Assembly: GCF_008868125.1 (NCBI RefSeq)
Contig: NZ_WAAQ01000001.1
Coordinates: forward strand, 1,178,001-1,242,000
Reading direction: 5' to 3'
Length of the DNA stretch: 64,000 nucleotides
Source: Microbacterium maritypicum
GTDB lineage: Bacteria > Actinomycetota > Actinomycetes > Actinomycetales > Microbacteriaceae
Position 1 is the stretch's first letter, and each line of letters begins with the position of its first letter. The notes beneath the pieces were generated by a model. That model worked only from the letters and a program-made list of their open reading frames with translations. It was not told the origin of the DNA and searched no databases. Positions 62,354 to 64,000 of the stretch are shown piece by piece. Both the position numbers and the translations under genes were made by a program.

Positions 62354-64000
62354 CCCGGCGACGAGGGACACGGAGGATGCTGGCCATCGCGCTGGCACTC
62401 ACTGCGCTTGTGCTTCCTGCGTGCGCGGGACTGCCCACCAGCGGTGATGTCGCCGTCGGCCTGAAGCTCGGGGAGTCCCCGCAGGACGTCGACATCCTGC
62501 CGGTCGCCTCCGGCCCCATCACGGGTGCCGGGCCCGAGGAGATCGTCGAGGGCTTCCTCGAGGCCGGGATCACGACGACCGAGAACTGGGACACCGCACG
62601 CGACTTCCTCTCGCCCTCGCTGCAGCGGAGCTGGAGTCCCTCGGCAGGTGTGTCGATCGACGTCGGTACGGATACCAGGACCATCACCTCCTCGGTCCCC
62701 GACGACGAGGTGGAGGGTGCGGACACCGCTGAGGTCCAGGTCACGCTCGACCTGGTCGCGAGCGTCGACGACTCCGGCGGCTACTCCGAGGCCCTCGGGT
62801 CATCCAACGTGGCGTTCACGCTGCAGCGGATGGAGAGCGGCGAATGGCGCATCACGCAGGCGCCGGACGGTGTCGTGATCGACGAGACGCGCTTCACCAA
62901 GGTCTTCGAAGGGTATCCGCTGCAGTACTTCGACCTCGGCTGGTCGAGACTGGTGCCTGACATGCGCTGGTTCCCGCGGCGGCAGAGTCCCGCGACGACC
63001 GTCACGCGGGCCCTCATCGGCGGCGAGCCCAGCGGATGGCTGGACCCGGCGGTGCAGAACGCCTTCCCCGCCGACGTGCAGCTGGCACAGGACGCGGTGC
63101 CCATCGTCGGACAGGTGGCCGATGTCGCGCTCACGCGCCCCGCTTCGGGCCTCGATACGGCCACTCTCGCCCGCATGCGCACCCAGCTTCAGGCGACCCT
63201 CCGCGGCGCCGGCGTCGCGGTCACCCAGGTGCGGTTCACCGTCGACGGGCGCGACCTCGGTGCCGGCGTGGCGGACGTGGTGGAGCCGTCGGCCGAGGTC
63301 GGCACACTCGTGCTGCAGAACGGCGCCTTCGGGCGGATCGTCGGCGATGAGATCTCGCCCCTCACCGGTATCAGCTCGGAGATCACCGCCATCACGCAAC
63401 CCATCGTCTCGATCGATGTGGCTGCGGATGACTCCCGCGCCGCCACGCAGCTCGGTGACCAGCACGTCTATCTGATCGGCGAGGGAAGCCTCGACGAGCT
63501 CGATTCCCGTCCAGGGCTCATCAGACCCTCGCTCGACTCCTACGGGTACACCTGGTCCGTCCCCGCGGGAGCGCCCACGGCCTTGCAGGCGTCGGGGAGC
63601 GATGCCGTGGCGCATCAAGTCGCGACGGCGTGGCCGAGCGCCTCGGCGATCTCTCATCTGAGGGTCGCACCGGACGGCGCCAGGGTGGCTGCCGTGGTGA
63701 CCGTCGGCAAGCAGATGTGGGTCGTGGTCGCAGCCGTGGTTCGCGACTCGGCGGGCATCCCGATCGAGCTCGGCGAGGTCAAGCAGTTGACCCAGTTGTT
63801 CGAGCCGGCGACGGGGCTGTCCTGGCTGGGTGCAGACCGTGTGGGAGTCCTCGTCGATCCGAACAGCCCGCGTCTTCTCACTCAGATGGTGGGAGGGCCC
63901 GGTTCGGCAGAGGCGGCCCCCAGCAATGCGATCTCGATCGCAGGCGCTCGCACCGCTTCCGGCGTGCGGATCCTCGGAGCGAACGGCGAGCTGTTCGCCC
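62350..64000 (+). CDS. lpqB: Lipoprotein LpqB (cut by the right edge)
   Basis: The frame is open from ATG 62350 to the end of the window (550 codons). A lipoprotein signal LALTALVLPACAGLPTSG places the acylated Cys at residue 25. The rest shows the LpqB layout: an N-terminal NTF2-like part, a GerMN-like domain (RSWSPSAGVSIDVG through DVALTRPASGLD) and a C-terminal beta-propeller beginning near residue 420. LpqB binds the outside of MtrB and tunes MtrAB signalling in mycobacteria. It overlaps mtrB by 4 bp. The stop codon is outside the window. Confidence 0.93.
   Translation, partial: MTRRRGTRRMLAIALALTALVLPACAGLPTSGDVAVGLKLGESPQDVDILPVASGPITGAGPEEIVEGFLEAGITTTENWDTARDFLSPSLQRSWSPSAGVSIDVGTDTRTITSSVPDDEVEGADTAEVQVTLDLVASVDDSGGYSEALGSSNVAFTLQRMESGEWRITQAPDGVVIDETRFTKVFEGYPLQYFDLGWSRLVPDMRWFPRRQSPATTVTRALIGGEPSGWLDPAVQNAFPADVQLAQDAVPIVGQVADVALTRPASGLDTATLARMRTQLQATLRGAGVAVTQVRFTVDGRDLGAGVADVVEPSAEVGTLVLQNGAFGRIVGDEISPLTGISSEITAITQPIVSIDVAADDSRAATQLGDQHVYLIGEGSLDELDSRPGLIRPSLDSYGYTWSVPAGAPTALQASGSDAVAHQVATAWPSASAISHLRVAPDGARVAAVVTVGKQMWVVVAAVVRDSAGIPIELGEVKQLTQLFEPATGLSWLGADRVGVLVDPNSPRLLTQMVGGPGSAEAAPSNAISIAGARTASGVRILGANGELFA

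Overview
The window is a high-GC actinobacterial chromosome segment, most likely from Microbacteriaceae (Microbacterium or a close relative). The evidence is the whiB2-manA neighbourhood, the mtrA-mtrB-lpqB cell-wall regulatory cluster, an LCP ligase with several N-terminal membrane helices, a LAxTG (class E) sortase substrate and many leaderless promoters. I count 55 protein genes, one of them frameshifted, plus one candidate 9-codon leader peptide. No rRNA, tRNA, CRISPR array, insertion sequence or prophage is visible. No stretch of more than 300 bases lacks a gene.

Layout. (1) 1-2413: end of purK, purE, and an LCP cell-wall glycopolymer ligase. (2) 2623-26956: a large surface-glycan region. 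It holds a sortase substrate, a DUF4012 protein, glycosyltransferases of several families, an FG-GAP repeat protein with a lysozyme-like N-terminus, a first ABC polysaccharide exporter (wzm/wzt), three genes of the UDP-2,3-diacetamido-glucuronate type pathway with an MsbA/PglK-like ABC exporter, an acyltransferase, two tandem GT2 paralogues, and three paralogous GT-B-like proteins. (3) 26957-30850: two divergent polytopic membrane genes. The leftward one is fused to a GT2 domain and carries a one-base frameshift. (4) 30899-38218: a compact galactofuranan locus with UDP-galactopyranose mutase, a second wzm/wzt, GlfT2- and GlfT1-like galactofuranosyltransferases, a small membrane-anchored protein and galE. 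(5) 38234-47871: two O-antigen-ligase-like proteins, manA, whiB2, a 1004-residue GT2/membrane protein, a DUF5719 protein, a degenerate metallopeptidase-family protein and a DUF3499 protein. (6) 47972-50858: a MacAB-like adaptor, ATPase and permease. (7) 50902-64000: sahH, divergent RDD and SpoIIM-family membrane genes, a five-gene MoxR/DUF58/DUF4350/DUF4129 operon, then mtrA-mtrB-lpqB (lpqB runs off the end).

How it fits together. GalE would make UDP-galactopyranose, Glf would convert it to UDP-galactofuranose, GlfT1 and GlfT2 would build a lipid-linked galactan, the adjacent Wzm/Wzt would export it, and an LCP protein such as the one at 959-2413 could attach a polymer to peptidoglycan. This resembles the galactan half of the mycobacterial arabinogalactan machinery, gathered in one place in an organism that does not look like a mycolic-acid producer. 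The aminosugar genes, the second exporter and the two polymerase/ligase-like proteins suggest that at least one further acidic or amino-sugar glycan is made.

The clearest regulatory theme is leaderless transcription. A TANNNT -10 element lies 5-7 nt before an ATG or GTG start at 14 genes (with a 15th, looser case), and at several divergent gene pairs on both sides. This spacing was used to choose start codons.
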